A stretch of 64,000 nucleotides of DNA from Sellimonas caecigallum (GCF_045038405.1 NZ_CP173660.1:1240001-1304000); one strand, 5' to 3'. Shown: positions 1 to 9,468, counted from the first letter of the stretch. Notes: generated from the sequence alone by a model not told the origin. Translations and numbers: made by a program.

Positions 1-241
1 CTACTTTATCCACAAATTCCTTTGGTGTAACTCCTGCTTCTTCCGCTTTCAATTCGATTTTCTGACCATGCTCGTCTGTTCCCGTCTGGAAGTATACGTC
101 ATATCCTTTGCTTCTTTTGTATCTTGCGATAGCGTCAGCAAGTACGAACTCATACGTATTTCCAATATGCGGTTTGCCTGATGTGTAGGCGATCGCCGTT
201 GTGATATAATACTTTTCTTTTTCCTTACAATTGCTGCACAT
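1..241 (-). CDS. metG: methionyl-tRNA synthetase, N-terminal part (runs off the window)
   Basis: Cytoplasmic class I aminoacyl-tRNA synthetase that charges tRNA-Met. Only about the first 80 residues are present; the 3' end lies before position 1. The protein reads MCSNCKEKEKYYITTAIAYT and continues into the SGKPHIGNTYE region, which is the MetRS Rossmann-fold start with its HIGH-type motif written HIGN, followed by the GTDEHGQKIE motif. The ATG at 239-241 is supported by an AAGGAG Shine-Dalgarno around 250-256. It is preceded by a T-box leader, so it is very probably controlled by the charging level of tRNA-Met. The N-terminal CSNC pair is a small extension upstream of the usual start of homology. 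Confidence 0.95.
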   Translation of the reverse strand, partial: MCSNCKEKEKYYITTAIAYTSGKPHIGNTYEFVLADAIARYKRSKGYDVYFQTGTDEHGQKIELKAEEAGVTPKEFVDKV

Positions 242-324
242 GTTTTTCTCTCCTTTTCCTTCCAAAAGTACTTTTCTATAGAAAAACAAAGCGGTCAAGC
301 CTACTTCAACTCTCCTATAGAATA

Positions 325-454
325 AAAAAGCCTGCTTGGCAGGCTTCGCCGCCTGCGGCGGGTCGCTCCAGCGACATCTTCCGCTTCGCCGCAGTGCGAT
401 CCTCGCAGAGCGTTTTTTATGTCATAGAAACGAAGTTTTCTATGACATAAAAAA
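325..454. repeat. palindromic repeat block in the metG 5' leader
   Basis: This block lies between the T-box terminator and the metG start codon. It has a perfect 18-bp inverted repeat (413-430 and 437-454, core ATGTCATAGAAA) around a 6-base loop. Next to it is a GC-rich part with short hairpins (331-345, 346-363) and two copies of GCTTCGCCGC (344-353 and 383-392). The composition is unlike the flanks. It resembles a REP/MITE-like dispersed palindrome inserted next to the T-tract of the T-box terminator. Whether it is repeated elsewhere in the genome cannot be tested here. Confidence 0.6.
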
Positions 455-480
455 CCTTCCCGGACATCTGTCCGGGAAGG
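455..480 (-). terminator. T-box terminator hairpin of metG leader
   Basis: A perfect 10-bp GC-rich stem (455-464 with 471-480) and a 6-base loop are followed on the minus strand by six T residues. It lies immediately after the T-box motif, as expected for the terminator that competes with the antiterminator. Confidence 0.85.
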
Positions 481-735
481 CGAATCCGCGTTACCACTTC
501 CATTCATCCGTCCCTCACGGGACGAACCTCTGTAAGTACAAACTCATCCGTGTTCAATTGGAACGGTCTATACTCTCCGCTGTAACGGGCGGACCCATCA
601 TGACTTATCACAGTCCTCTGTGTTCATCCATGCCGCTCAGGAGCCATCTTTGGCAAGCCTTTCTCTATCCCCTTTCAGCCTGCGGGGGAATTCTCTGAAA
701 GATTCCGACATACCTACTCTCTCCGTCGATGCGTT
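455..735 (-). promoter_or_regulatory. T-box riboswitch upstream of metG
   Basis: Read on the minus strand, the leader has the T-box landmarks in order: GAGAGTAGG near the start (about 711-722), a GGCTGAAAG element of the stem I distal region (about 672-682), an ATG triplet at 629-631 that could be the methionine specifier, and the T-box sequence GTGGTAACGCGG at 486-497, followed by a rho-independent terminator. Uncharged tRNA-Met would bind the specifier and the T-box bulge and favour antitermination. The specifier assignment is an inference, since a second ATG lies at 625-627. A promoter is likely just upstream (about 735-765) but its boxes are not clear. Confidence 0.85.
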
Positions 736-808
736 ATAATATATTCCTTATGTAACCAAAATCGTAGCATAGGAAATTTTAAATGTCAAGGCGGCACTTC
801 TCAAATTC

Positions 809-1681
809 CTATTCTTTTACTTCTTTTCCGTAAAATATGAGCCCCACAACGCCGGGCCCTGCGTGTGTACCGATACTTGGGCTTACGTCGTTGACGATGA
901 TCTGTTCAAATCCCATCTCCTGGATCATCATCTTGACAGAAAGGGCGTCTTCCATACAGTCCCCATGCACAATCCCTACAATTCGGTCTTTTCCATAATG
1001 TTCCAGATCCAGCGCGCTTTCCATGTTGCTTACAAGTGTTTTCAGCGCTTTTTTTCTTCCCCTGACTGTGCCGTCTGATTTCAGTTCCCCGGAAGATGTT
1101 ATACGAAGCAGCGGCTTGATATTGATCATACTGCCGACAAGAGCCGTCGTCTTTGAGACTCTTCCTCCTCTCTGGAGATGATGCAGATCATCTACCGTAA
1201 ACCATACATTCACATGGCTTCTTTCTTCCATCAGGATATCATACACTTCCTGCATGCTCTTTCCCTGCCTGTAAAGTTCTGTCGCCCGATATACAGACAC
1301 TCCTTCCCCAATGGAAGCATTCAGAGAATCAAATACCTGGATCGTCCTGCCTGGGTATTCTTCCATCAATTCCCTTGCCGCGACCATCACATTATCGCAG
1401 CTCCCACTCAAAGCACTGGAAAATGCGATGTGCAGAATGTCTTTCTCTTCTTTTAAGATCGCCTCAAATTTCTCCCGGATCACTGCTGGATTGTTTGCCA
1501 TAGACTTCGGCAGCTCGCCTTTTCTCATCGTCGCATAAAACTCCGCTGGAGCCATGTTGAGCTCGTCCCCATATACCGTATCTCCAAATGCATAGTACTG
1601 AGGGATGACCGGAATGTGATTCTCCTCCAGATAATCTGAAGGGACATCTGAGTTTGAATCTGTTGTGATGATATAGTTCAT
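809..1681 (-). CDS. DegV family fatty acid-binding protein
   Basis: A 290-residue protein of the DegV family, cytosolic proteins that bind a fatty acid and in some Firmicutes (as FakB) present it to the FakA kinase. It starts MNYIITTDSNSDVPSDY, the typical DegV opening, has the SSALSGSCDN loop that contacts the carboxylate, and the LQRGGRVSK motif in the second domain. Its length is normal for the family. An AGGAG sequence lies just upstream of the ATG at 1681. It stands alone, divergent from the DUF885 gene. Several DegV paralogs are usual in Clostridia, so the specific lipid partner is unknown. Confidence 0.92.
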   Translation of the reverse strand: MNYIITTDSNSDVPSDYLEENHIPVIPQYYAFGDTVYGDELNMAPAEFYATMRKGELPKSMANNPAVIREKFEAILKEEKDILHIAFSSALSGSCDNVMVAARELMEEYPGRTIQVFDSLNASIGEGVSVYRATELYRQGKSMQEVYDILMEERSHVNVWFTVDDLHHLQRGGRVSKTTALVGSMINIKPLLRITSSGELKSDGTVRGRKKALKTLVSNMESALDLEHYGKDRIVGIVHGDCMEDALSVKMMIQEMGFEQIIVNDVSPSIGTHAGPGVVGLIFYGKEVKE

Positions 1682-1840
1682 AATTTCCTACTCTCCTGTC
1701 CTTCTCTTTTTTCCATTTATAATTCATTATACCGTCCTTTTCCTTTTTTTGCATCTGTTCCTTGTAAAAAGATTCTGTTATATGGGCATGAGGTATTTTC
1801 CCCTTTCATATAATGTGTTAAATTCCATCAGGAGCATGTC

Positions 1841-3637
1841 ATGAAGCATTTTTCATTCTTCCCAGACCTTCCTCCAAAGAAACGACGCCTGCTGCTTATC
1901 CCGGCGCTCATTCTCATTCTGGCGGCAGGCATCTTTCTTTATCGTACACTGCCTCCATCTTCGGATCCTGATTCTTTCTTTTCCAGAAGCCTTACATCCA
2001 AGTCGGAGAATGAACAGTTTACTGCCTTTACGGAAACCTTATTTCGCCAGGAAGTTTCCTCCGATACCATCAGCCTGCACTATTCGCTTCAAAATCCGGA
2101 AGCCTACGGCATTCTGGATGCCCCGGTTACTTTGGGATCCTTCCCTTCAAATCCAGACTCTGCTGCCGCATCCATGGAAAATATGCTCGCCGCTCTGCGG
2201 CGTTTTTCTTTCGATCATCTGTCCGAAAAGAATCAGCTGACGTACCTGGCTTTGGAGTCGTATCTGAAGACAAATCTGGAATGCGCTCCTTATCTTCTCT
2301 ATGAGGAGCCTTTAAGCCCTATTACCGGTATCCAGGCACAGCTTCCTGTCCTTCTCTCCGAATTCTCCTTTCAGACAACGACGGACATTGATACATACCT
2401 GGCTCTTCTCTCCACGATGCAGGAATACTTTACTTCCCTTTCAGAGTTTGAACAGGCAAAGTCCGACGCAGGTCTCTTCATGTCGGACGCCTGCGCCGAT
2501 CAGGTCATCAAAGAATGCCGGGATTTCGTTTCTCTAGGCGATGCACATTATCTCTATACTTCTTTTGAGGAGCGGCTGGATGCCATGGATCAGCTCACAG
2601 ACAGCGAGCGTGCCCTTTACACTTCCAAAAACCGGGATCTGATAGAAACCCAGGTTTTCCCTGCTTATGAATCTCTCGCTTCATCTCTGGAAAAATGCAA
2701 AGGCACTGGAAGTACACAAAAGGGGCTTTGCAGCCTGCCCGAAGGGAAATCTTGTTACGAGGCAATCCTAAAGCGTGAAACCGGATCCGACCGTTCCGTA
2801 AACGAACTTGTCAAACTTGCCTCCTCCCAGATCATCCAGGATATGAAAGAGCTGAAGCAGGCGCTTCCAGCTTCCGGCACTGCAGGGGAAGTCATTTTAA
2901 AAGACTCGTCCGCGGAATCCATTCTTCTGGATTTAAAACAACAGATGTCGGCCTCCTTCCCGGATATCCCCGACATCCCATTCTCCGTAAAAGAAGTTCC
3001 GCTCTCCATGCAGGACTATCTAAGCCCTGCCTTTTATCTCACTCCGCCCATAGACAATGAAAAGCAAAATACGATATACATTAACCCGAAGAGCACCATG
3101 GAAGGACTTCCTCTCTTTACGACTTTGGCGCATGAAGGATATCCCGGACATATGTATCAGACGACCTATTTTCTGAGCCAGGATCCTCCTCCCCTTCGCT
3201 CCATACTGGACTTTGGGGGCTATGTGGAAGGCTGGGCCACTTATACTGAGATGATCTCTTACTACTATGCCCCAATTGCAAAAGAGACCTCTGTCATCCA
3301 GCAGAAAAACGCCTCGATCATCCTTGGGCTTTACGCCCTTGCGGACATTGGCATCCATTACAAAGGTTGGTCTTTGGAAGAGACAGATGCATTTTTCAGC
3401 GATTACGGCATTACGGATCAAAATGCTATATCCGAAATCTACCAGCTCATCCTGTCTGATCCTGCCAATTACCCGAAATACTACTTCGGCTATCTGGAAT
3501 TTCTGGAGTTAAAAAAAGAAGCTCTCCATCTCTGGGGAAACGAATTCACACAAAAGAGATTTCACAAACAGGTGCTGGACGCCGGCCCTGTTCTGTTTTC
3601 CATTCTGCGGGAATATGTACTGCACGGCAATCCGTAA
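1841..3637 (+). CDS. membrane-anchored DUF885 family metallopeptidase
   Basis: A 598-residue protein with a short basic N-terminus and one hydrophobic segment (about residues 15-35), so most of it should lie outside the membrane. The body matches DUF885 proteins, which are related to zinc carboxypeptidases: it has a zinc motif HEGYPGH (His431, Glu432, His436) and a downstream GYVEGWATYTE motif in which Glu463 is a plausible third ligand. No lipobox is evident, so a signal anchor is more likely than a lipoprotein. It forms a single-gene unit that ends in a strong terminator shared with the converging rubredoxin gene. The substrate is unknown; peptide scavenging or wall-peptide trimming are guesses. 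Confidence 0.85.
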   Translation: MKHFSFFPDLPPKKRRLLLIPALILILAAGIFLYRTLPPSSDPDSFFSRSLTSKSENEQFTAFTETLFRQEVSSDTISLHYSLQNPEAYGILDAPVTLGSFPSNPDSAAASMENMLAALRRFSFDHLSEKNQLTYLALESYLKTNLECAPYLLYEEPLSPITGIQAQLPVLLSEFSFQTTTDIDTYLALLSTMQEYFTSLSEFEQAKSDAGLFMSDACADQVIKECRDFVSLGDAHYLYTSFEERLDAMDQLTDSERALYTSKNRDLIETQVFPAYESLASSLEKCKGTGSTQKGLCSLPEGKSCYEAILKRETGSDRSVNELVKLASSQIIQDMKELKQALPASGTAGEVILKDSSAESILLDLKQQMSASFPDIPDIPFSVKEVPLSMQDYLSPAFYLTPPIDNEKQNTIYINPKSTMEGLPLFTTLAHEGYPGHMYQTTYFLSQDPPPLRSILDFGGYVEGWATYTEMISYYYAPIAKETSVIQQKNASIILGLYALADIGIHYKGWSLEETDAFFSDYGITDQNAISEIYQLILSDPANYPKYYFGYLEFLELKKEALHLWGNEFTQKRFHKQVLDAGPVLFSILREYVLHGNP

Positions 3638-3667
3638 GAAAGAGTTTCGAAAACCTTTCTGTCAAAT

Positions 3668-3732
3668 AAAAAGACCGGCCGTCTCTGGGATCCTTCCATC
3701 AAACTGGATCTCAAAAGACAGCCGGTTTTTTC
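3668..3732. terminator. bidirectional terminator between the DUF885 and rubredoxin genes
   Basis: An inverted repeat with arms around GACCGGC and GCCGGT, plus an inner GGATC pairing, is flanked by A5 on the left and T6 on the right. It lies between two converging genes and can stop transcription from both. Confidence 0.75.
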
Positions 3733-3741
3733 ATTCATCTA

Positions 3742-3903
3742 TTATTCTTCCGGAACAAATACATCTTTTCCCATTCCGCAGATCGGGCATACCCAATCTT
3801 CCGGTATATCCTCAAAAGCTGTACCTGGTGCGATTCCTCCGTCTGGATCTCCGATTTCCGGGTCATATACATATCCGCATGGTTCACATACATATTTCTG
3901 CAT
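3742..3903 (-). CDS. rubredoxin
   Basis: A 53-residue protein, MQKYVCEPCGYVYDP and onward, with the two iron-binding pairs Cys6/Cys9 and Cys39/Cys42 (WVCPICGMGKD). Length and spacing fit clostridial rubredoxin exactly. Rubredoxin is a one-iron electron carrier, used in anaerobes for oxygen and peroxide detoxification with rubrerythrin or flavodiiron proteins. The ATG at 3901-3903 has an AGGAG ribosome binding site at about 3912-3916. No redox partner gene is adjacent. It is transcribed alone towards the terminator at 3668-3732. Confidence 0.95.
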   Translation of the reverse strand: MQKYVCEPCGYVYDPEIGDPDGGIAPGTAFEDIPEDWVCPICGMGKDVFVPEE

Positions 3904-4034
3904 TTTACATTTCTCCTTTCTTCTCTCAAAAAACAGTAAGAGTTACTGTTTTTATTTGATATAAGTATAACTCATATCTGAAGAAAAGTCTATCCCTTTT
4001 TTCATTTTTCTAAAAGCTTTTTCTAATTCCAGCA

Positions 4035-4559
4035 TCACATCATCCCCGCCAGCCATACACTGGCGGCAAGACCTGCCAGTGTGGCAATGAGAGCACCTGC
4101 CAGTGTATACCTCGTCTTTTTTATTCTGGCGGTCATAAAGTATACCGACATCGTATAAAAGATTGTCTCCGTACAAGCCATCGATATGGATGCGATCCGT
4201 CCTATGTAGGAATCCGTGCCGAATTCTTTGTATAGATCGATCAAGAGTCCGTTTGCCGCCGACGATGAAAACATCTTGACGACCGAAAGCGGTACGAGTT
4301 CGCCTGGAAATCCGATCCTGTCGGAAACTTTTCCGATCCCTTGGGCCACAAAATCGAGAAACCCGGATGCTCTCAGAATCCCCACCGCTACCATCAGACC
4401 TATGAGTGTCGGCATGATGCCGATTACTGTCCGAAATCCGCTTTTTGCGCCCCCGATAAACGACTCGTATACGTGAACTCTCTCCATCATTCCATAGGCG
4501 ACCACGATAAAAATCAAAAAAGGGACGATGCATTCGGACAAGAATAAAAGAAACTTCAT
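4035..4559 (-). CDS. spmB: spore maturation protein B
   Basis: A 174-residue hydrophobic protein with several membrane segments and conserved SpmB sequence, including KMFSSSAANGLLIDLYKEFG and the ACTETIFYTMSVYF stretch (nucleoside-recognition/Gate domain type). SpmB acts with SpmA in dehydration of the spore core. The two genes are normally adjacent, with spmA first. Here spmA lies 16.2 kb upstream on the same strand (20763-21386), so spmB stands alone. A TATAAT box on the minus strand (4588-4593) about 30 bases before the start, together with the GGGGGA ribosome binding site, suggests that it now has its own promoter. Confidence 0.93.
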   Translation of the reverse strand: MKFLLFLSECIVPFLIFIVVAYGMMERVHVYESFIGGAKSGFRTVIGIMPTLIGLMVAVGILRASGFLDFVAQGIGKVSDRIGFPGELVPLSVVKMFSSSAANGLLIDLYKEFGTDSYIGRIASISMACTETIFYTMSVYFMTARIKKTRYTLAGALIATLAGLAASVWLAGMM

Positions 4560-4619
4560 CTATTCCCCCAAATCCTATCATCCCTTTATTATACGCACAG
4601 ACAGCTCTTGTCTATGCTC

Positions 4620-5963
4620 CTAATTTCCCATTGTCTGTTCAAGATTCCGCATGATCCAGAAATACATGATCAAAAGCAGGCCGCCGGCCAGCACCCAGGC
4701 CATCGGACTTGCAAGACACGCGCCCACATAGCTGTGCTTTCTCGAAGCTATGACCGCCACGACTCCTCTTCCAATCAGCTCTGCGACTCCCGCCATCATC
4801 GGAAGGATTCCATATCCCATCCCCTGTATTCCATTCCGGTACAGGTTGACCACCGTAAGAGGGATAAAGAATACTGCCACACAGATCAGGTAGATCCGTA
4901 CCTGTCCTATGACTGTCGGTACATCTGCCGCTTCCACAAAGAGATAAGTCAGGTAATGTCCAAACAACACAAGCAATATACCAACGATCACGGAATAAAC
5001 TGCCCCGATCCATGTACCGGCACGAAATCCCTTTCGGATCCTCCGGACATTGCCGGCACCCATATTTTGGGCACTGTATGTCGCCATGGCTGTTCCCAGA
5101 GCCACATAAGCCTGGGTCACGATCTGCTCGATCTTGCTTGCCGCAGTAAACGCCGCCACAGCCGTGGACCCAAGCAGATTTAAAGCAGACTGTACCATCA
5201 TAGCTCCGATCGCCGTGATCGAATACTGGAGAGCCATAGGAAAACCGATACCCATCTGGATTTTCAGAAGATGTGGATCCATCTTCCAGTCTTCCCTTTT
5301 CAGATGCAAAACCGGCACTTTCAGTTTGATATAGATCAGACATGCAGCTCCGGATACCCCCTGGGAAATGACGGTCGCATAGGCCGCCCCTGCGGCTCCC
5401 ATATGAAAGACAATGATAAACACTAAGTCCAGTACAATATTCAAAAGAGCTGCCAAAATCAGAAAGTAAAGCGGTGTCTTACTGTTTCCCAGAGCTCTCA
5501 AAATACTGGATAGCAGATTATATAGCACCTGCGCAAAGATTCCCGCACAGATAATCATGATATACCCGTATGCATGTTCAAAAATATCGTCTGGTGTGTT
5601 CATAAAAATCAAAAGACTTCGCATCCCCAGCATGCTTACCGCGGTAATGATGACTGACATGATAATAGACAGGATTGCCGCCGACGCCACCGTTTTTCTC
5701 ATGGCGTCCATATCCCCTGCTCCAAACCGCTGTGCGGTAAGTACGGTAAATCCTGCCGTCATTCCGATCAAAAAACCGATGATAAGAAAATTGATCGTCC
5801 CGGTGGCTCCGACGCCGGCAAGTGCCTTCGTCCCCACAAATTTCCCTACAATGACCGCATCCACCATACTGTAAAACTGCTGAAATACATTTCCGATGAA
5901 GACCGGAACCGTAAACTGGAAGATCAGTTTCGCCGGACTTCCTGCTGTCATATTATTCTGCAT
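4620..5963 (-). CDS. MATE family efflux transporter
   Basis: A 447-residue integral membrane protein with about 12 hydrophobic segments and the MATE hallmark N-terminus (PVFIGNVFQQFYSMVDAVIVG). The middle has a second repeat of the fold (SALNLLGSTAVAAFTAASKIEQ). MATE pumps use a Na+ or H+ gradient to export cationic drugs or metabolites; the substrate is not predictable. It is divergent from the AraC gene at 6158 with about 195 bp between them. Its 3' end lies close to spmB, so it forms the left edge of the block that separates spmB from spmA. Confidence 0.92.
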   Translation of the reverse strand: MQNNMTAGSPAKLIFQFTVPVFIGNVFQQFYSMVDAVIVGKFVGTKALAGVGATGTINFLIIGFLIGMTAGFTVLTAQRFGAGDMDAMRKTVASAAILSIIMSVIITAVSMLGMRSLLIFMNTPDDIFEHAYGYIMIICAGIFAQVLYNLLSSILRALGNSKTPLYFLILAALLNIVLDLVFIIVFHMGAAGAAYATVISQGVSGAACLIYIKLKVPVLHLKREDWKMDPHLLKIQMGIGFPMALQYSITAIGAMMVQSALNLLGSTAVAAFTAASKIEQIVTQAYVALGTAMATYSAQNMGAGNVRRIRKGFRAGTWIGAVYSVIVGILLVLFGHYLTYLFVEAADVPTVIGQVRIYLICVAVFFIPLTVVNLYRNGIQGMGYGILPMMAGVAELIGRGVVAVIASRKHSYVGACLASPMAWVLAGGLLLIMYFWIMRNLEQTMGN

Positions 5964-6157
5964 CGTTCTCCTCCCCTTTTCTGTTTCAGACTCACATCAT
6001 TCCATTTTACCTTGCAGGTTTTCTTTTCGCAATCTTCTTTTTAGAAAAATATCGAAGCGGCGGAAGATCGGTTTACTTTTGTCGTTTCCCATGCTATGCT
6101 TTTCACAACTGATTTTCAGCAAGTAATTTTATGATGAAATCAAAATGAGGTACAGCG

Positions 6158-7054
6158 ATGGATTTTCTTTATTCTTTTTCTGAATTTGACAACAGCATCT
6201 TTCACGACATCTACACCCTTTTCTGCGGCATACAGGAATGTTCCCCTCTCTATTCTTATGGTCCCGCAGTAAGAGATTCCTATATTTTTCACATCTGTAC
6301 GGAAGGTAAAGGCACCTTCTTTTCCGGCGAAGAAAGCTTTCCGATAGAAGCCGGACAGGGTTTTCTTATCCAGCCCGGCAAGATTTCCTTTTATCAGGCT
6401 GACCGTGAAGATCCGTGGACTTATGTGTGGATTTCCATTGACGGGCCAAGACTTCCGGAATTTCTCGAGCTTATCGGTATCCAGCAGGATCTCCCGATCT
6501 TTTCCTGTCCGGATACAAAAAAGGCAAAATCTTACATTCTGGACATCCTTGACCACAATAAAATCAGTTATCACAACGAAGTATATATCCAGGGGGTACT
6601 TCTCCAGTTTCTTTCCCTGCTGATCAAAAAGACGACGCTTCCTCTCCGGAAAAACGAAACAATGGCGGATATGTACGTGAATCAGGCTATCTCGTATATC
6701 CACAAAAATTATCAAAATCCTGTATCCGTCCAGGAGATTGCGGATTATCTCTCTCTCAACCGCAGCTACCTTACAGAACTTTTCGTGAAGACCGTCCACT
6801 TTTCTCCTCAGCAGTTTCTCATGAAGTACCGGATCACAAAGGCCACTGAGCTCCTTTTAAATACGGATCTCCCGATTCAGCACATCGCCTGCTCCTGTGG
6901 TTATTCAGGAAACTATGCCTTCACAAAGGCATTCAAAAAAATAACCGGGCTTTCCCCTACCCTCTATCGAAAAGAAAAGAAGGGGGAAAAAGGCGGACTC
7001 AGCCGCCAAGATCCCCATAAGGACGAAAAACTTTATTTCACAGAGCTGAGATAA
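6158..7054 (+). CDS. AraC family transcriptional regulator (probable sugar regulator)
   Basis: A 298-residue protein with an N-terminal cupin-like sensor domain (GKGTFFSGEESFPIEAGQGF) and a C-terminal double helix-turn-helix at about residues 180-280 (SVQEIADYLSLNRSYLTELF and ACSCGYSGNYAFTKAFKKI). This is the MsmR/RafR type of regulator that activates alpha-galactoside genes. It converges on the alpha-galactosidase gene and overlaps its 3' end by 22 bp, which supports control of that enzyme. The GAGG ribosome binding site before ATG 6158 is modest. Confidence 0.88.
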   Translation: MDFLYSFSEFDNSIFHDIYTLFCGIQECSPLYSYGPAVRDSYIFHICTEGKGTFFSGEESFPIEAGQGFLIQPGKISFYQADREDPWTYVWISIDGPRLPEFLELIGIQQDLPIFSCPDTKKAKSYILDILDHNKISYHNEVYIQGVLLQFLSLLIKKTTLPLRKNETMADMYVNQAISYIHKNYQNPVSVQEIADYLSLNRSYLTELFVKTVHFSPQQFLMKYRITKATELLLNTDLPIQHIACSCGYSGNYAFTKAFKKITGLSPTLYRKEKKGEKGGLSRQDPHKDEKLYFTELR

Positions 7055-9261
7055 TAGATTTTTGCCTGAAAGTCTCCGTTTTTTCCATTATATTTTTCTT
7101 TGTTTTCCCCGCTGGCGGAATCCGACACAACAAGTCCTGCTTTCATCAATTCATCTCCAAAGAAAGCTTCCGCCTTTCCTTCTATCTGGTACAGCCTGTC
7201 CTTACAAAGTCCCTCCAGGCGAAGCCTGCGGTATGGCCCGTTTACCGGCTGCAGGATGCGGTAATATCCGACAAGAGCCTCCTGCCCATCTTCGGACACG
7301 GCCATCCAGGCTGCCGTATTACCTTCAAACGGACTTTCCAGACGGTAGAAAGTCCCATACTGGATCAGTTTCCTATGCTTTTTCATAAACGCGATCTGCT
7401 CCCGGATCTCATCCTTCTCCTCCTGAGACAGGCTGCACGGATCCAGCTCATACCCAAATGTTCCGAAATATGCCACGCCTGCCCGCATTTCCAGAGACGT
7501 ATTCCGGAGAAGCTGATGGTTCGGAGCCGCAGATACATGTGCTCCCATACTGCTTACCGGATACACAAAAGAAGTCCCATACTGGATCTTCAGACGCTCC
7601 ACTGCATCTGTATCATCTGATGTCCAGCACTGCGGCGCATAGTACATCATTCCCGGATCAAATCTGGCTCCGCCGCTTGCGCAGGATTCAAACAGAATGT
7701 CCGGGAATTCCCGGATCAGCATTTCATACAGTCTGTATACCCCAAGAATATACTTGTGCATGACTTTCCCTTGCTCTTCCGGTTTCGCGACAGCCGAATA
7801 CACTTCCGACATACTCCGGTTCATGTCCCATTTAATATAGGAAATCGGAGCCTCGCTCAAAATCTTCTTCATCTGTCCGTAAATGGCCTCCACCACTTCT
7901 TCCCTTGAAAAATCCAATACATACTGATTTCTTCCGTGAGAAATGTTTCTTCCCGGCGTAGCCAGGATCCAATCCGGATGTGTACGGTAGAGATCGCTGT
8001 CCATATTGACCATCTCCGGCTCGAACCACAGACCAAACTTCAGCCCTTTGGCCTCGATCTTTTGCGCGATACCTTTGATCCCTTCCGGAAGCTTCCTTTC
8101 ATTTGGATACCAGTCTCCAAGAGACCGTCTGTCATCGTCTCGATTTCCAAACCACCCATCGTCCAGGACAAACATCTCCACGCCCAGTTCTTTTGCCGTA
8201 TCTGCGATATGAAGAAGCTTTTCTTCATTGAAATCAAAATAAGTGCCTTCCCAGTTGTTGATAAGGATAGGGCGGACACGATCTCTCCACGGCCCTCTTG
8301 CAAGCCGCTCCCGGTAAAGCTGATGGTAAGTCTGACTCATCCCATTGAGGCCGCTTTCCGAATAGACCATCACAGCCTCCGGAGTCTGAAAACTGTCCCC
8401 GTGTTCCAGCTTCCAGGAAAAACGATCCGGATGGATTCCCATTGTCACTCTCGTCGTATCGTACGTATCTACATCCGCCTGGGCCAGAAAGTTTCCGCTG
8501 TACACAAGGCTGAACCCGTATACTTCCCCGTTTCTTTCTGTCGTCTGAGGACGTTTCAGCGCAAGAAAAGGATTGTAATGATGGCTGCTGAATCCTCTCA
8601 TACTGTAGATTCCCTGGACGCCATGCTCCAGCCTTCTCGTCTTGACTGCCCGCTCCCGTGACCAGGCACCGGTCAATTCGATCATCTCATAGTCCATATC
8701 CGGCAGATCCACACTCATACTCATAGCCCGATCTATGATCACACTGTCTTTCCCTTCATATCGGATCTTGGCGCTGCGGGCAATGGCAGGAAACGCCTCA
8801 AATATCGTGTAGTACAGCGTGATCTTCGTTTCGATCAGCTGGTCTTCCAGATAGATCTCCAACGTCGTCGCTTCCCCCTCATTTTCCGTGTAGGTAGCCG
8901 GAAGCCCCTCAAGAACAAGTTTGCCATCATAAATCTGATGCCCTTTGTATACAAAATCCGTGATTCTGCTGCCATTTCCCTGCAGAATCTCCAGTGCGGG
9001 ATATCGCATATCTCCAGCTCCATACACTGGATACTCCTGTCGGATATGTTCCATAGAATACGTCAGATCCCCTTCGTATACGCAGACAGACATCGGTCTC
9101 GGCCGAAATTCCAACAAATGCTGGAAACTCTCTCTGTCATGCAGCTTTCCTCCAAAATAAACCTGTCCGAGATGTCCATTTTTCAGGACTGCTATAATGT
9201 AACTTACTTTGTCGTTATATAAATGAAATTCCTTTGTCGCTTCGTGATAACGGATCGGCAT
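7033..9261 (-). CDS. alpha-galactosidase, glycoside hydrolase family 36
   Basis: A 742-residue intracellular enzyme (no signal peptide) that removes alpha-1,6-galactose from melibiose, raffinose and related sugars. The catalytic nucleophile is Asp479 in KWDMNR and the acid/base is Asp549 in SDDTDA; the 70-residue spacing matches characterised GH36 group I enzymes. Other family marks are DDGWFGNRDDD and GLWFEPEMVN. A GGAGGAACG ribosome binding site precedes ATG 9261, and a TATAAT box on the minus strand (9308-9313) with no good -35 suggests an activator-dependent promoter. The uptake genes expected next to it are broken (9996-10584), so the supply of substrate must come from another transporter. 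Confidence 0.95.
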   Translation of the reverse strand: MPIRYHEATKEFHLYNDKVSYIIAVLKNGHLGQVYFGGKLHDRESFQHLLEFRPRPMSVCVYEGDLTYSMEHIRQEYPVYGAGDMRYPALEILQGNGSRITDFVYKGHQIYDGKLVLEGLPATYTENEGEATTLEIYLEDQLIETKITLYYTIFEAFPAIARSAKIRYEGKDSVIIDRAMSMSVDLPDMDYEMIELTGAWSRERAVKTRRLEHGVQGIYSMRGFSSHHYNPFLALKRPQTTERNGEVYGFSLVYSGNFLAQADVDTYDTTRVTMGIHPDRFSWKLEHGDSFQTPEAVMVYSESGLNGMSQTYHQLYRERLARGPWRDRVRPILINNWEGTYFDFNEEKLLHIADTAKELGVEMFVLDDGWFGNRDDDRRSLGDWYPNERKLPEGIKGIAQKIEAKGLKFGLWFEPEMVNMDSDLYRTHPDWILATPGRNISHGRNQYVLDFSREEVVEAIYGQMKKILSEAPISYIKWDMNRSMSEVYSAVAKPEEQGKVMHKYILGVYRLYEMLIREFPDILFESCASGGARFDPGMMYYAPQCWTSDDTDAVERLKIQYGTSFVYPVSSMGAHVSAAPNHQLLRNTSLEMRAGVAYFGTFGYELDPCSLSQEEKDEIREQIAFMKKHRKLIQYGTFYRLESPFEGNTAAWMAVSEDGQEALVGYYRILQPVNGPYRRLRLEGLCKDRLYQIEGKAEAFFGDELMKAGLVVSDSASGENKEKYNGKNGDFQAKIYYLSSVK

Positions 9262-9410
9262 GTCACACGTTCCTCCTTTTTTGATTCCCTGTTTTTTCTT
9301 ATCCCTTATTATACATTCTTTTTATATGAAATCCAGATTACCATGTCGGAACAATTTGTCCAAATGTTGGGTTTTGCAAACTTGCTAAAATGGACAATCG
9401 ATCAACATAA

Positions 9411-9457
9411 AAACTCCCCACACTCTTTTTCTCAGCAAAAGAATGTGGGGAGTTTTA
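9411..9457 (-). terminator. terminator after the D-lyxose isomerase remnant
   Basis: A perfect long stem built on CTCCCCACA and TGTGGGGAG, with flanking A and T runs, sits just downstream of the minus-strand isomerase fragment and upstream of the alpha-galactosidase promoter. Confidence 0.8.
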
Positions 9458-9468
9458 TAATCCTTTTT

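Noticed and set aside
6..14. TTATCCACA, a perfect DnaA box, at the window start
   Set aside because: Isolated and within the metG coding sequence; no cluster around it. The same holds for the box inside dnaA at 57456-57464.
3952..4581. A 209-residue frame overlapping spmB
   Set aside because: Arg/Gly/His-rich translation of the wrong frame; spmB fully explains the region.
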